The notes under the pieces are model-generated. The model ran no database searches. It was not told where the DNA came from and saw only the letters and a list, made by a program, of their open reading frames with translations. A program made the position numbers and the translations under genes. A stretch of 10,292 nucleotides of DNA from contig JANWHC010000012.1 in NCBI GenBank assembly GCA_025450615.1, positions 1 to 10,292 of the forward strand. Reading direction: 5' to 3'. The DNA comes from Minisyncoccota bacterium (GTDB taxonomy: Bacteria > Patescibacteriota > Minisyncoccia > Phycocordibacterales > DATDWN01). This document shows, piece after piece, positions 1 to 7,223 of this stretch (position 1 is its first letter; each line of letters starts with the position of its first letter).

Positions 1-3000
1 CCTCAAACGCAAAACCAGTTTTTCACACAATGGAACCTTTTGCGTTCAAGGATATTATTCCAAGGTACAAAACCATGAAAGGTTTCCATGTGCGGAGAAA
101 AGGAGGCTGGGATACCCACGGACTTCCAGTAGAACTTCAAATAGAGAAAAAGCTTGGTTTTAAATCCAAAAAAGATATTGAAGATTACGGAATTGCAGAA
201 TTTAACAAGCTTTGTAAAGAAAGTGTTTGGGAATATATCGAACTATGGAAAGCATTTACAAAAAGAATGGCTTATTGGGCGGATCAAGATAATGCTTATG
301 TGACTTATGAAAATAATTACATTGAATCAATCTGGAATATTTTAAAAACTGTAGATGAGAAAAAACTTCTATATAAAGACTACAAAGTTTTGCCATGGTG
401 TCCTCGTTGTGGAACCGCCCTTTCTTCTCACGAGCTAGCCCAAGGTTATCAAGACGATAAAGATCTTTCGATTACCGCAAAGTTTAAAGTAATAGGACCG
501 GAAAACACCTACATCCTTGCTTGGACAACAACACCTTGGACTCTTCCGGGAAATGTAGCTCTCGCGGTTGGAGAAGATATTGATTACGTAAAAATAAAAA
601 TTGTAGATGATTTTCTTATTTTGGCTAAAGAACGACTTTCTATTTTAGAAGGGGAGCAGGAGATTGTAGAAGAAATGAAGGGTTCTAAACTTATCGGTAT
701 AAAATACGAACCACTTTTTCCATATTTTGCTGAAAAGTTTAAAGATAAAGCGCTAGAAGCTTTTGAAAAGTCATACCAAGTTTATTCTGCTGATTTTGTT
801 AATACAACAGAAGGAACAGGGGTGGTTCACACTGCAGTAATGTACGGACAAGATGATTTTGTTTTAGGAACTAAACTTGGTCTACCTAAATTTCATTTAG
901 TAAAAGAAAACGGACATTTTTTGGACGGAATGGATTTTCTTTCTGACAGATTTGTAAAAGATGAAGAAGTTGCAGTGGATATAATAAAAAATCTAGCTGG
1001 TAGGGGATTGCTTTTCAAAAAAGAAAAATACGAACACTCATATCCACACTGTTGGCGATGTAAAACTCCGCTTATTTACTACGCCCGAGACTCTTGGTAT
1101 ATAAAAATGTCTAGCTTGAGAGATGATTTACTAAAAGAAAATGAAAAAATAAATTGGGAGCCGGAACATATAAAAGAAGGTCGTTTTGGTGAGTGGCTCC
1201 GAGAAATAAAAGATTGGGCCATAAGCCGCGAAAGATATTGGGGAACACCTCTTCCTATTTGGACAGATAGTGATGGTAATTATCGACTTATTGGAAGTGT
1301 TGACGAAATAAGGAAGCTTTCTAAAAAGTCAAAAAACAAATATTTTGTTATGCGTCACGGAGAGACAGAAAATAATGTTAAAAAAATCTGGAATGTCGAT
1401 TCCCACGTGCTTGACCCATTAACTCCAAAAGGGGAAGTAGACGTTAAAAATAATGCCAAAACCTTAAAGGAAAAATCTATCGATTTAATTTTCACTTCTC
1501 CGTTTGAAAGAACAATGGAGACCGCAGAGCTTGTAGCAAAAGAGCTAGGACTAGATAGAGAGTCTATAATTACTGATCCAAGACTTGGTGAATGGAATGT
1601 TGGCGAAGAGTTTAATAATAAATCTGTTGAAGATTTTTTTGCTATTAGAAATAAGTCTGTTGACAGGTATGCTTTTAAAACTTCTGATGGGGAATCATTT
1701 GCCGAAGTTTTACAACGTTCAGGAGAGTTTATTTATGATCTTGATAAAAAATATAATGGAAAAAATATTTTAGTTATTACTCACGGTGCAGTGACTCGCT
1801 CTATAGTTATTGTCTCAAGCGGTTTTTCATTTGAAAAGTTACTAGAGAAATCAGCCGAACTTTCAAATTTTAGTAATGCTGAAATTCGTGAAGTGGATTT
1901 TGTTCCGTTACCTCATAATGAAAAATATGAATTAGATTTACACAAACCGTATATTGATGATGTTGCGCTTTTCAATGAAAAAGGAGCTGAGCTAAAAAGA
2001 GTTAAAGAAGTCATGGATGTTTGGTTTGACTCTGGCGCAATGCCTTTTGCCCAAGATCATTATCCATTCGACACAGCTTCGGATAAACTTTTGTATCCAG
2101 CAGATTTTATTTCAGAAGCTATTGATCAAACTCGTGGTTGGTTTTACACTCTTCATGCTATCGGAGTTTTAATGGGCAAAGGTCAAAGTTACAGGAATGT
2201 TATTTGTCTTGGACATATTCTTGATAGTCAAGGAAGAAAAATGTCTAAATCTGTTGGAAATATTCTTGACCCGTGGGATCAAATTGACAAACACGGCGTA
2301 GATGCGATAAGACTTTGGATGTACACAGTAAATTCTCCAGGAGATTCTAAAAACTTTGATGAGAAAACTGTAGATGAAATATTAAAAAAAGTTTTCAATC
2401 CTATCTCAAATATAGTTTCTTTTTATGAATTATATAAAAACGATTCAATTTTAGCTCACGACAAGAGCACAAACATTTTGGATAAATGGATATTAAGTAG
2501 ATTAAACAAAATACTTAGTGATGGAACAAAATCTCTCGAGAAGTTTCAAGTTTTTGAGTCAGCTCGACTGATAAAAGATTTTGCAAACGATTTTTCAACT
2601 TGGTACATCAGACGTTCAAGAGATCGATTTAAATCAGAGGATATAAAAGAAAAAACTGAAGCACTTTCGACAACAGCTTTTGTTCTGCTTGAACTTTCAA
2701 AATACATGGCTCCTTTTACACCGTTTTTTGCTGAATCAGTATTTCAGAAGATTAAAACAAAAGAAAATAAATCAGAGAGTGTACATTTGGAAAATTGGCC
2801 AGTTGCGAATGTTTTTGACGAGGATTTACTAAATATAATGGAAGAGGTTAGAAATACAGTGACGCAAGCCCTAGAGCTTCGTCAAAAGGCTGGACAAAAA
2901 GTTAGACAACCACTTTCAAAGTTAACTATACCTACGAAGTTTTCTGAAGAATTTCTAAGTATTATTTGTGACGAGATAAATGTTAAAGAAGTTGTAATCT

Positions 3001-3296
3001 CCGGAGATAAAATAGTTTTGGATACAAATGTTACAAAGGAGTTACAACTAGAAGGAATTGCGAGAGATATTATTCGAGGAATACAAGACGCAAGAAAAAC
3101 TGAAAATTTGAATCCAAGCGATAAAGTTCATCTAATTGTTCATGCTCATGATGATCTCAAAAAGATTTTTGATGACTACGCAAAAATGATTCAAGCTCCA
3201 ACTGGTGTTTCGGAGATTTCTTATATAGATCTAGAGCAAAAATACAAAGTCTCTGTTTTGGGTGGTGAACTTTCTATCTCACTTAAAAAGCAGTAA
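1..3296 (+). CDS. ileS: Isoleucyl-tRNA synthetase, type 2 (5' partial), with internal histidine-phosphatase domain
   Basis: This class I synthetase charges tRNA-Ile with isoleucine in the cytoplasm. The gene enters from the left edge: the ATG at 30 is internal, because the frame is open from base 3 and codes SNAKPVFHT just before it, matching the NGKPGIHH signature region of type 2 IleRS. Counting the ATG at 30 as residue 1, I see WDTHGLPVE near the N-terminus and zinc-type cysteine pairs C124/C127 and C341/C344. The CP1 editing domain has TTTPWTLPGN (166-175) and GTGVVH...GQDD (262-276). The core continues with ISRERYWGTPLPIW, DVWFDSG and KMSKS (737-741), followed by the anticodon-binding helical region and a type 2 C-terminal tail (LEGIARDIIRGIQDARK). 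Residues about 434-632 are a foreign histidine-phosphatase domain, annotated separately. The family assignment is very secure. Isoleucine rather than valine specificity rests on the type 2 IleRS-like flanks and C-terminus. The stop is TAA, with recO 64 bases downstream. Confidence 0.95.
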   Translation, partial: SNAKPVFHTMEPFAFKDIIPRYKTMKGFHVRRKGGWDTHGLPVELQIEKKLGFKSKKDIEDYGIAEFNKLCKESVWEYIELWKAFTKRMAYWADQDNAYVTYENNYIESIWNILKTVDEKKLLYKDYKVLPWCPRCGTALSSHELAQGYQDDKDLSITAKFKVIGPENTYILAWTTTPWTLPGNVALAVGEDIDYVKIKIVDDFLILAKERLSILEGEQEIVEEMKGSKLIGIKYEPLFPYFAEKFKDKALEAFEKSYQVYSADFVNTTEGTGVVHTAVMYGQDDFVLGTKLGLPKFHLVKENGHFLDGMDFLSDRFVKDEEVAVDIIKNLAGRGLLFKKEKYEHSYPHCWRCKTPLIYYARDSWYIKMSSLRDDLLKENEKINWEPEHIKEGRFGEWLREIKDWAISRERYWGTPLPIWTDSDGNYRLIGSVDEIRKLSKKSKNKYFVMRHGETENNVKKIWNVDSHVLDPLTPKGEVDVKNNAKTLKEKSIDLIFTSPFERTMETAELVAKELGLDRESIITDPRLGEWNVGEEFNNKSVEDFFAIRNKSVDRYAFKTSDGESFAEVLQRSGEFIYDLDKKYNGKNILVITHGAVTRSIVIVSSGFSFEKLLEKSAELSNFSNAEIREVDFVPLPHNEKYELDLHKPYIDDVALFNEKGAELKRVKEVMDVWFDSGAMPFAQDHYPFDTASDKLLYPADFISEAIDQTRGWFYTLHAIGVLMGKGQSYRNVICLGHILDSQGRKMSKSVGNILDPWDQIDKHGVDAIRLWMYTVNSPGDSKNFDEKTVDEILKKVFNPISNIVSFYELYKNDSILAHDKSTNILDKWILSRLNKILSDGTKSLEKFQVFESARLIKDFANDFSTWYIRRSRDRFKSEDIKEKTEALSTTAFVLLELSKYMAPFTPFFAESVFQKIKTKENKSESVHLENWPVANVFDEDLLNIMEEVRNTVTQALELRQKAGQKVRQPLSKLTIPTKFSEEFLSIICDEINVKEVVISGDKIVLDTNVTKELQLEGIARDIIRGIQDARKTENLNPSDKVHLIVHAHDDLKKIFDDYAKMIQAPTGVSEISYIDLEQKYKVSVLGGELSISLKKQ
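1329..1925 (+). other. Histidine phosphatase (phosphoglycerate mutase-like) domain inserted in IleRS
   Basis: About 200 codons in the same frame as ileS encode a full histidine-phosphatase fold. It begins with YFVMRHGET, where R442 and H443 form the RHG motif and H443 is the expected phospho-acceptor. Next come SPFERTMETAE (R494), DPRLGEWNVG (E521, expected general acid), DGESFAEVLQR, and VITHGAVTR (H585). These are all four positions of the family's phosphate pocket plus the acid, so the domain looks catalytically competent. The synthetase resumes at DLHKPYIDD (residue 636). In ordinary type 2 IleRS the sequence equivalent to GSVDEIRKLS is followed almost directly by DLH, so the domain sits in the CP2 connective region between ISRERYWG and DVWFDSG. 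The substrate cannot be told from sequence. Boundaries are accurate to perhaps ten codons. Confidence 0.92.
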
Positions 3297-3360
3297 AGAC
3301 AATGTCTCGCCACAAGGGCACTTCTTGCTTTTCTAAATCGCTCCGCTCAATAAGAAAACA
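3297..3360. other. ileS-recO intergenic gap
   Basis: These 64 bases hold no convincing signal. A short perfect palindrome, AGACAATGTCT at 3297-3307, follows the ileS stop. A weak six-pair inverted repeat (TTTTCT and AGAAAA) surrounds an 18-base loop near 3329-3358. Neither has the GC stem plus T-run of an intrinsic terminator. No SD precedes the recO ATG, and no good -10/-35 pair is visible, so recO may be read through from ileS. Confidence 0.4.
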
Positions 3361-3945
3361 ATGTCGTATCACATCTACACAACAGACGGGATTATCCTAA
3401 AACGCACACCTTTTGGTGAGGCCAATATTTTACTTCATGTTTTGACTGAAGACTTGGGTTTAATTCATGCGTCCGCTCGATCTGCTCGAGTAACAGAGTC
3501 AAAGCTTCGCCCAGCTCTTCAGGAATTTGAAGACGTTTCGATTTCTTGTGTAAAAGGTAAATCAGGTTGGAAGATTACAAACGTTGTTGGAAAAGTAAAC
3601 TTCTTTTTTGAATATCCAAAAGAATTTCACAAAGTTTTAGCTCAGGTTGGTTCAATTCTACTTAAAATGATTCAGGGGGAGTCACCACAAAAAGAAGTTT
3701 TCCGGACTACTAAGTCAGGATTTGAATTTCTAAAAAACTTAACTAAAGATGAGATTTCAAACTTTGAAACATTGATTGTCTTAAGAATTTTATTTCTTTT
3801 GGGTTATGTGGCTAAAGATCAAAAAATAGATATGTTTTTAGATAATACAGATGAATGGAGACCAGATCTTTTAAATGAAGTATCCTCCAATAAAACTTAT
3901 CTCATTGAGACCATAAATAAAGCTATAAAAGAGAGCCATCTGTAG
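3361..3945 (+). CDS. recO: DNA repair and recombination protein RecO
   Basis: RecO is the mediator of the RecFOR pathway: it binds single-stranded DNA, anneals strands and helps load RecA at gaps. The N-terminal OB-fold (about residues 4-78) shows the family pattern: TTDGIILKRTPFGEANILLHVLTEDLGLI, a basic small-residue stretch ASARSARVTESKLRPALQEFE, then a Gly/Trp strand. The rest is helical, with the family's LRILFLLGY segment at 141-149. At 194 residues it is shorter than the roughly 240 of E. coli RecO. It lacks the CxxC zinc knuckle that many RecO proteins carry after this leucine-rich segment; E. coli RecO also lacks it. An in-frame TAA at 3334 means ATG 3361 is the only good start. Sequence alone shows no obvious link to its tRNA-synthetase neighbours. 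Confidence 0.88.
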   Translation: MSYHIYTTDGIILKRTPFGEANILLHVLTEDLGLIHASARSARVTESKLRPALQEFEDVSISCVKGKSGWKITNVVGKVNFFFEYPKEFHKVLAQVGSILLKMIQGESPQKEVFRTTKSGFEFLKNLTKDEISNFETLIVLRILFLLGYVAKDQKIDMFLDNTDEWRPDLLNEVSSNKTYLIETINKAIKESHL

Positions 3946-3961
3946 CCCTTAAAAACCCTTA

Positions 3962-3970
3962 TGGTATAAT
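3962..3970 (+). promoter_or_regulatory. Candidate extended -10 promoter for the surface-protein gene
   Basis: TGGTATAAT combines a perfect TATAAT hexamer (3965-3970) with the TG of an extended -10 element (3962-3963). No good -35 lies about 17 bases upstream, which an extended -10 can compensate for. A start about 7 bases after the hexamer falls within 2-3 bases of the ATG at 3980, so the transcript would be leaderless or nearly so. The site lies in the 34-base recO-to-next-gene gap. It is a sequence prediction only. Confidence 0.5.
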
Positions 3971-3979
3971 TATCCCCAT

Positions 3980-5881
3980 ATGGATCCTGAAGAAAGTAGC
4001 ATAGAGCGCTTGAAAAAAAAGCTGTATTCTCGAAACGAAGCCTTAGTTCCAAAGGATAAGCGTACTCAGGTGGGTGGTTTTGAGGTTAATGCTCCTACAA
4101 ACTGGGGAGATAAAAAATCTTTCGATCTTTCACCTGAAATTATGGTTCAAAAAAATAATTCATTCTTTAATAAGTTTCTTCTTTACTCCACGATTTTCTT
4201 TTTCTTGGCTCTTGGTGTCGCTATGTTTATTTTCTTTGGAGGAATAAACATGATTTCTTCAAACAACTTAGATGTTGAAATTACAGCCCCAAGCTCCGTT
4301 TCTTCGGGTGAAGAATTAGACTTAGGACTTTCAATAGTAAACGGAAACAGAACAGATTTGGAATCAGTTTCCTTAGTTATTGATTATCCCGAAGGCGCAG
4401 AAACTGTAGGGGATGATCAAAAACCAGTAATTCACGAAAAAATAGATCTTGGAAAAATACCAAAAGGAGGTACAAAAGATTATACGATTCGAGCGTTGCT
4501 TTTTGGAGAAAAAGATGTGATTAAGACTTTTGTCTTCAGAATTGAGTATAAAGTGAAAGATTCTAATACAGTTTTTATTAAAGAGAAAAATTATGATGTT
4601 ATTATCGGTTCTTCGCCAGTACTTATAAATGTAAATTATCCAAAAGAAGTAAACTCTGGACAAGACATTACATTATCGATAGATATCACTTCAAACTCCA
4701 GTGTCCCTCTTAAGAATTCACTTATAAAAATCGAATATCCTTACGGATTTACATACAAGTCTTCAAGTATGAAGCCTCTTCGTGATAATTCAGTGTGGAA
4801 TATAGGAGACTTAAAAAATGGTGATAAGAAAACCCTAAAAGTTACAGGAACTATTGTTGGACAAAACATGGAAGATAGATCTTTTATTATATCTGCTGGA
4901 AATCAGACAAATCCAAGCTCACCTGATTTTGATACCACACTAGCGGCTTCAACAGTTACTTTAGGTATACGAAAATCTTTTTTTGATCTAGATGTTGTTC
5001 CAGTCGGTGGAACAGTTTCAAACTTGTCACAAGTTATTCCAGTTTCTATAAAATGGCAAAATACTCTGCCAGATAAAATAGTCAACAATCGTATTGAAGT
5101 CACTCTTTCCGGAACTGCTTTAGACAGAACGAATATTGTTCCGGGAAATAGTGGTTTCTATCAATCAGTAGATAATAAAGTATTTTGGGATAAAAACACT
5201 ACAAACTTATTGGCAACTCTTTTCCCAGGGGATTCAGGAAACGTAACTTTAAACATTGCCTCATTACAAGATAGTGTAAATACAAGATCTCTGCGAAATC
5301 CTCATATTGATTTACATGTGGTGATGACTGGAGACAGGTCTGGATCTGATTCTTCATCTATATCTTCTACAGAAGATGTAACAATAAAAATTTCTTCAAC
5401 TCTTGGGCTTTTAGCTCAATCTTTCAGAGACACAGGACCATTTAGCAATACAGGGCCGATCCCACCAAAGGCAGATAATGAATCCACTTACACAATAACT
5501 TGGACACTCACAAATACAACAAATGATCTGAAAGATGCCAGAGTTTCAACTACACTTCCAGTTGGAGTTTCTTGGAAAGTTCAAACATCACCAAGTGGTG
5601 AGCGTATTACTTTTGATCCGGATACAAGAGTTGTAACATGGAGTGTAGGAGCGATTTCAGCAGGTGTAGGGTTTAATAGTTCTCCACGAACAGCATCGTT
5701 TAAAGTGGGAATTGTGCCAAGTATAAACCAAATCGGTTCACAAGCTCTATTAACAGGTGAAGTTTCAGCTTCAGCAGGAGATACTTATACTGAAAAAACT
5801 ATTGGAGCAGTTGTACCAGCTGTTAACACAAAGTATTCAGATCCTTCTTTTACCTCTGGCAAAGAAATCGTTGGCAAATAG
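3980..5881 (+). CDS. Membrane-anchored surface protein with tandem Ig-like (DUF11-like) domains
   Basis: This 633-residue protein has no recognised function. Residues 1-60 are polar and Lys-rich and should be cytoplasmic. One strong hydrophobic segment (about 66-92, rich in Phe and Leu) would act as an uncleaved signal anchor, leaving about 540 residues outside. The exterior is Ser/Thr/Asn-rich beta sequence in roughly four modules (about 97-210, 212-328, 332-470 and 475-612). Modules 1, 2 and 4 repeat the pattern V-x-SGE(Q)-x-L/I...N...L..V.V.IDYP.G...I/VWNIGDL..G, which is typical of DUF11/CARDB-like beta-sandwiches found in envelope proteins; module 3 is more divergent. Examples are VSSGEELDLGLSIVN, VNSGQDITLSIDIT and NESTYTITWTLTN. 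There is no second membrane span, sorting motif or catalytic motif. A structural, adhesive or envelope-spacing role is plausible but is inference. GlyRS starts 24 bases after its TAG stop. Confidence 0.75.
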   Translation: MDPEESSIERLKKKLYSRNEALVPKDKRTQVGGFEVNAPTNWGDKKSFDLSPEIMVQKNNSFFNKFLLYSTIFFFLALGVAMFIFFGGINMISSNNLDVEITAPSSVSSGEELDLGLSIVNGNRTDLESVSLVIDYPEGAETVGDDQKPVIHEKIDLGKIPKGGTKDYTIRALLFGEKDVIKTFVFRIEYKVKDSNTVFIKEKNYDVIIGSSPVLINVNYPKEVNSGQDITLSIDITSNSSVPLKNSLIKIEYPYGFTYKSSSMKPLRDNSVWNIGDLKNGDKKTLKVTGTIVGQNMEDRSFIISAGNQTNPSSPDFDTTLAASTVTLGIRKSFFDLDVVPVGGTVSNLSQVIPVSIKWQNTLPDKIVNNRIEVTLSGTALDRTNIVPGNSGFYQSVDNKVFWDKNTTNLLATLFPGDSGNVTLNIASLQDSVNTRSLRNPHIDLHVVMTGDRSGSDSSSISSTEDVTIKISSTLGLLAQSFRDTGPFSNTGPIPPKADNESTYTITWTLTNTTNDLKDARVSTTLPVGVSWKVQTSPSGERITFDPDTRVVTWSVGAISAGVGFNSSPRTASFKVGIVPSINQIGSQALLTGEVSASAGDTYTEKTIGAVVPAVNTKYSDPSFTSGKEIVGK

Positions 5882-5902
5882 TCAAAATTGGTCTAGTATA
5901 AC
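5871..5902 (+). promoter_or_regulatory. Candidate promoter for glyS
   Basis: TTGGCA (5871-5876) lies exactly 17 bases before TAGTAT (5894-5899), giving a plausible -35/-10 pair. Initiation would fall on or beside the ATG at 5906. An overlapping hexamer, TATAAC (5897-5902), is closer to consensus, but it would be 20 bases from the -35 and only 3 from the ATG. The -35 box sits inside the last codons of the preceding gene. No SD precedes glyS. Read-through from the upstream gene is also possible. Confidence 0.4.
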
Positions 5903-5905
5903 TTT

Positions 5906-7219
5906 ATGGCAAAAGAAAATAATGACTTGATGGAAAAAATTGTCTCACTTTGTAAGCGTCGCGGCTTCGTTTTTCAAGGTTCTGAAATATATGGTGGACT
6001 CGCTGGAACTTGGGATTATGGTCCATACGGAGCGGAACTTTCACATAACATAAAAGAACTTTGGTGGAAGCATTTTGTTAATGAACAAGAAAATATTTTT
6101 GGTATTTCAACCCCAACCATAATGCCAGAAAAAGTTTGGGAAGCTTCAGGACATCTTTCAGGATTTTCTGATCCAATGGTTGAATGTAAGAAATGTCATC
6201 ATAGATTTCGAGCAGATCAATTAGAAGACAAAAAAAAGTGTCCAGATTGTGGTGGAGAATTGGGTGAAGAAAAAGCTTTTAATCTAATGTTTCCAGTTAA
6301 TGTTGGTTCAAGTTCTGACTCAGTAGCATATCTTCGTGGAGAAATTGCGCCAGGAATGTTTGTAAATTTTAAAAATGTTATAGATACACTTCATCCAGAT
6401 CTTCCTTTCGGTTTAGCCCAGATAGGCAGAGCATACAGAAATGAAATTGCCCCCAGAGATTTTCTTTTCCGTGTTCGTGAGTTTGAGCTTATGGAATTCG
6501 AATTCTTTTTGCGAGAAGCTGATTGGGAAAAATATTTTGAAATGTGGAGAGGAGAAATGTGGAAGTGGATAGAAAGAGTCGGAATAAATAAAGACTGGGT
6601 TTCCGAGTTAGAAGTTTCAGAGGAGGATAGGGCTTTTTACTCAAAACGAACAATTGATTTTGAGTTCGACTATCCTTTCGGAAAAAAAGAGCTTTATGGT
6701 TTAGCTTATAGAACAGATCATGATTTAAAAAGTCATTCAGTCGGATCCAATGTTGACCTTACATATTTTGACGAAGAAACAAAAGAAAGATTTACTCCTC
6801 ATGTTGTTGAGCCTTCAATGGGCCATGGCAGGACCATGTTAGCTGTATTAGTTTCTGCATATAGAGAAGAAAAAATGGAAGATGATACAAGAGTTTATTT
6901 AGCTTTTAAACCAAGTATTGCTCCTGTGAAAATTGCAGTTTTTCCATTACTTAAAAACAAAGAAGCGTTAGTTGAAAAGGCTCGAGAGGTTTACAAAACT
7001 CTTAAAAAAGAATTTGGCGCTGTGGTTTTTGACGATAACGGAAATATTGGTAAAAGATATCGAAGGCAAGATGAGATCGGAACTCCTTGGTGTGTGACAG
7101 TAGACTTTGAAACAATAGAACAAAATTTAGGCGTAACTGTGCGTGATCGAGATACAGGAGAACAAAAGAGAATGAGCGCGGAAGATTTGGTGAATTTTGT
7201 AAAATCTGCTATACAGTAA
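5906..7219 (+). CDS. glyS: Glycyl-tRNA synthetase, dimeric (alpha2) class II type
   Basis: The enzyme charges tRNA-Gly with glycine in the cytoplasm. It is the single-chain type shared by archaea, eukaryotes and many bacteria, not the tetrameric GlyQ/GlyS type. The start MEKIVSLCKRRGFVFQGSEIYGG...GTWDYGPYG is characteristic. A four-cysteine zinc insert uses C94, C97, C112 and C115. Class II motif 2 is visible as GRAYRNE (174-180) followed by FRVREFELMEFE. Motif 3 is EPSMGHGRTMLAVL with the ATP-binding arginine R309; a His-Gly between the conserved Gly and Arg is a little unusual but keeps the SxGxxR spacing. The anticodon-binding domain covers about 335-437 (PVKIAVFPL...DDNGNIGKRYRRQDEIGTPWCVTVD). 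At 437 residues it is near the short end for the family. The M16 peptidase gene follows after only 4 bases. Confidence 0.96.
   Translation: MAKENNDLMEKIVSLCKRRGFVFQGSEIYGGLAGTWDYGPYGAELSHNIKELWWKHFVNEQENIFGISTPTIMPEKVWEASGHLSGFSDPMVECKKCHHRFRADQLEDKKKCPDCGGELGEEKAFNLMFPVNVGSSSDSVAYLRGEIAPGMFVNFKNVIDTLHPDLPFGLAQIGRAYRNEIAPRDFLFRVREFELMEFEFFLREADWEKYFEMWRGEMWKWIERVGINKDWVSELEVSEEDRAFYSKRTIDFEFDYPFGKKELYGLAYRTDHDLKSHSVGSNVDLTYFDEETKERFTPHVVEPSMGHGRTMLAVLVSAYREEKMEDDTRVYLAFKPSIAPVKIAVFPLLKNKEALVEKAREVYKTLKKEFGAVVFDDNGNIGKRYRRQDEIGTPWCVTVDFETIEQNLGVTVRDRDTGEQKRMSAEDLVNFVKSAIQ
7187..7215 (+). promoter_or_regulatory. Weak candidate promoter for the M16 peptidase gene
   Basis: TTGGTG (7187-7192) and TATACA (7210-7215) are separated by 17 bases, inside the 3' end of glyS. 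The predicted start would be within a base or two of the ATG at 7224. The -35 matches only the first three consensus positions, and the overlap with coding sequence weakens the case. It is listed because its placement repeats that seen at other starts in this window. Cotranscription with glyS is equally likely. Confidence 0.3.
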
Positions 7220-7223
7220 CCAT

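Noticed and set aside
1585..1773. A 62-codon + frame inside the phosphatase insertion
   Set aside because: It lies in another frame wholly inside ileS, has low-complexity Leu/Ile composition and no recognisable motif; the ileS frame carries clear catalytic motifs through the same bases.
3297..3360. Possible terminator or hairpin between ileS and recO
   Set aside because: The inverted repeats are only 5-6 pairs, AT-rich or with an 18-base loop, and no T-run follows a GC stem.
3946..3960. Direct repeat CCCTT-AAAAA-CCCTT upstream of the surface-protein gene
   Set aside because: Too short and simple to distinguish from chance in AT-rich DNA; it is not a -35 element at the right spacing.
4373..4663. 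A 96-codon minus-strand frame inside the surface-protein gene
   Set aside because: Aromatic- and Ile-rich composition typical of antisense reading of an AT-rich gene; no promoter or motif supports it.
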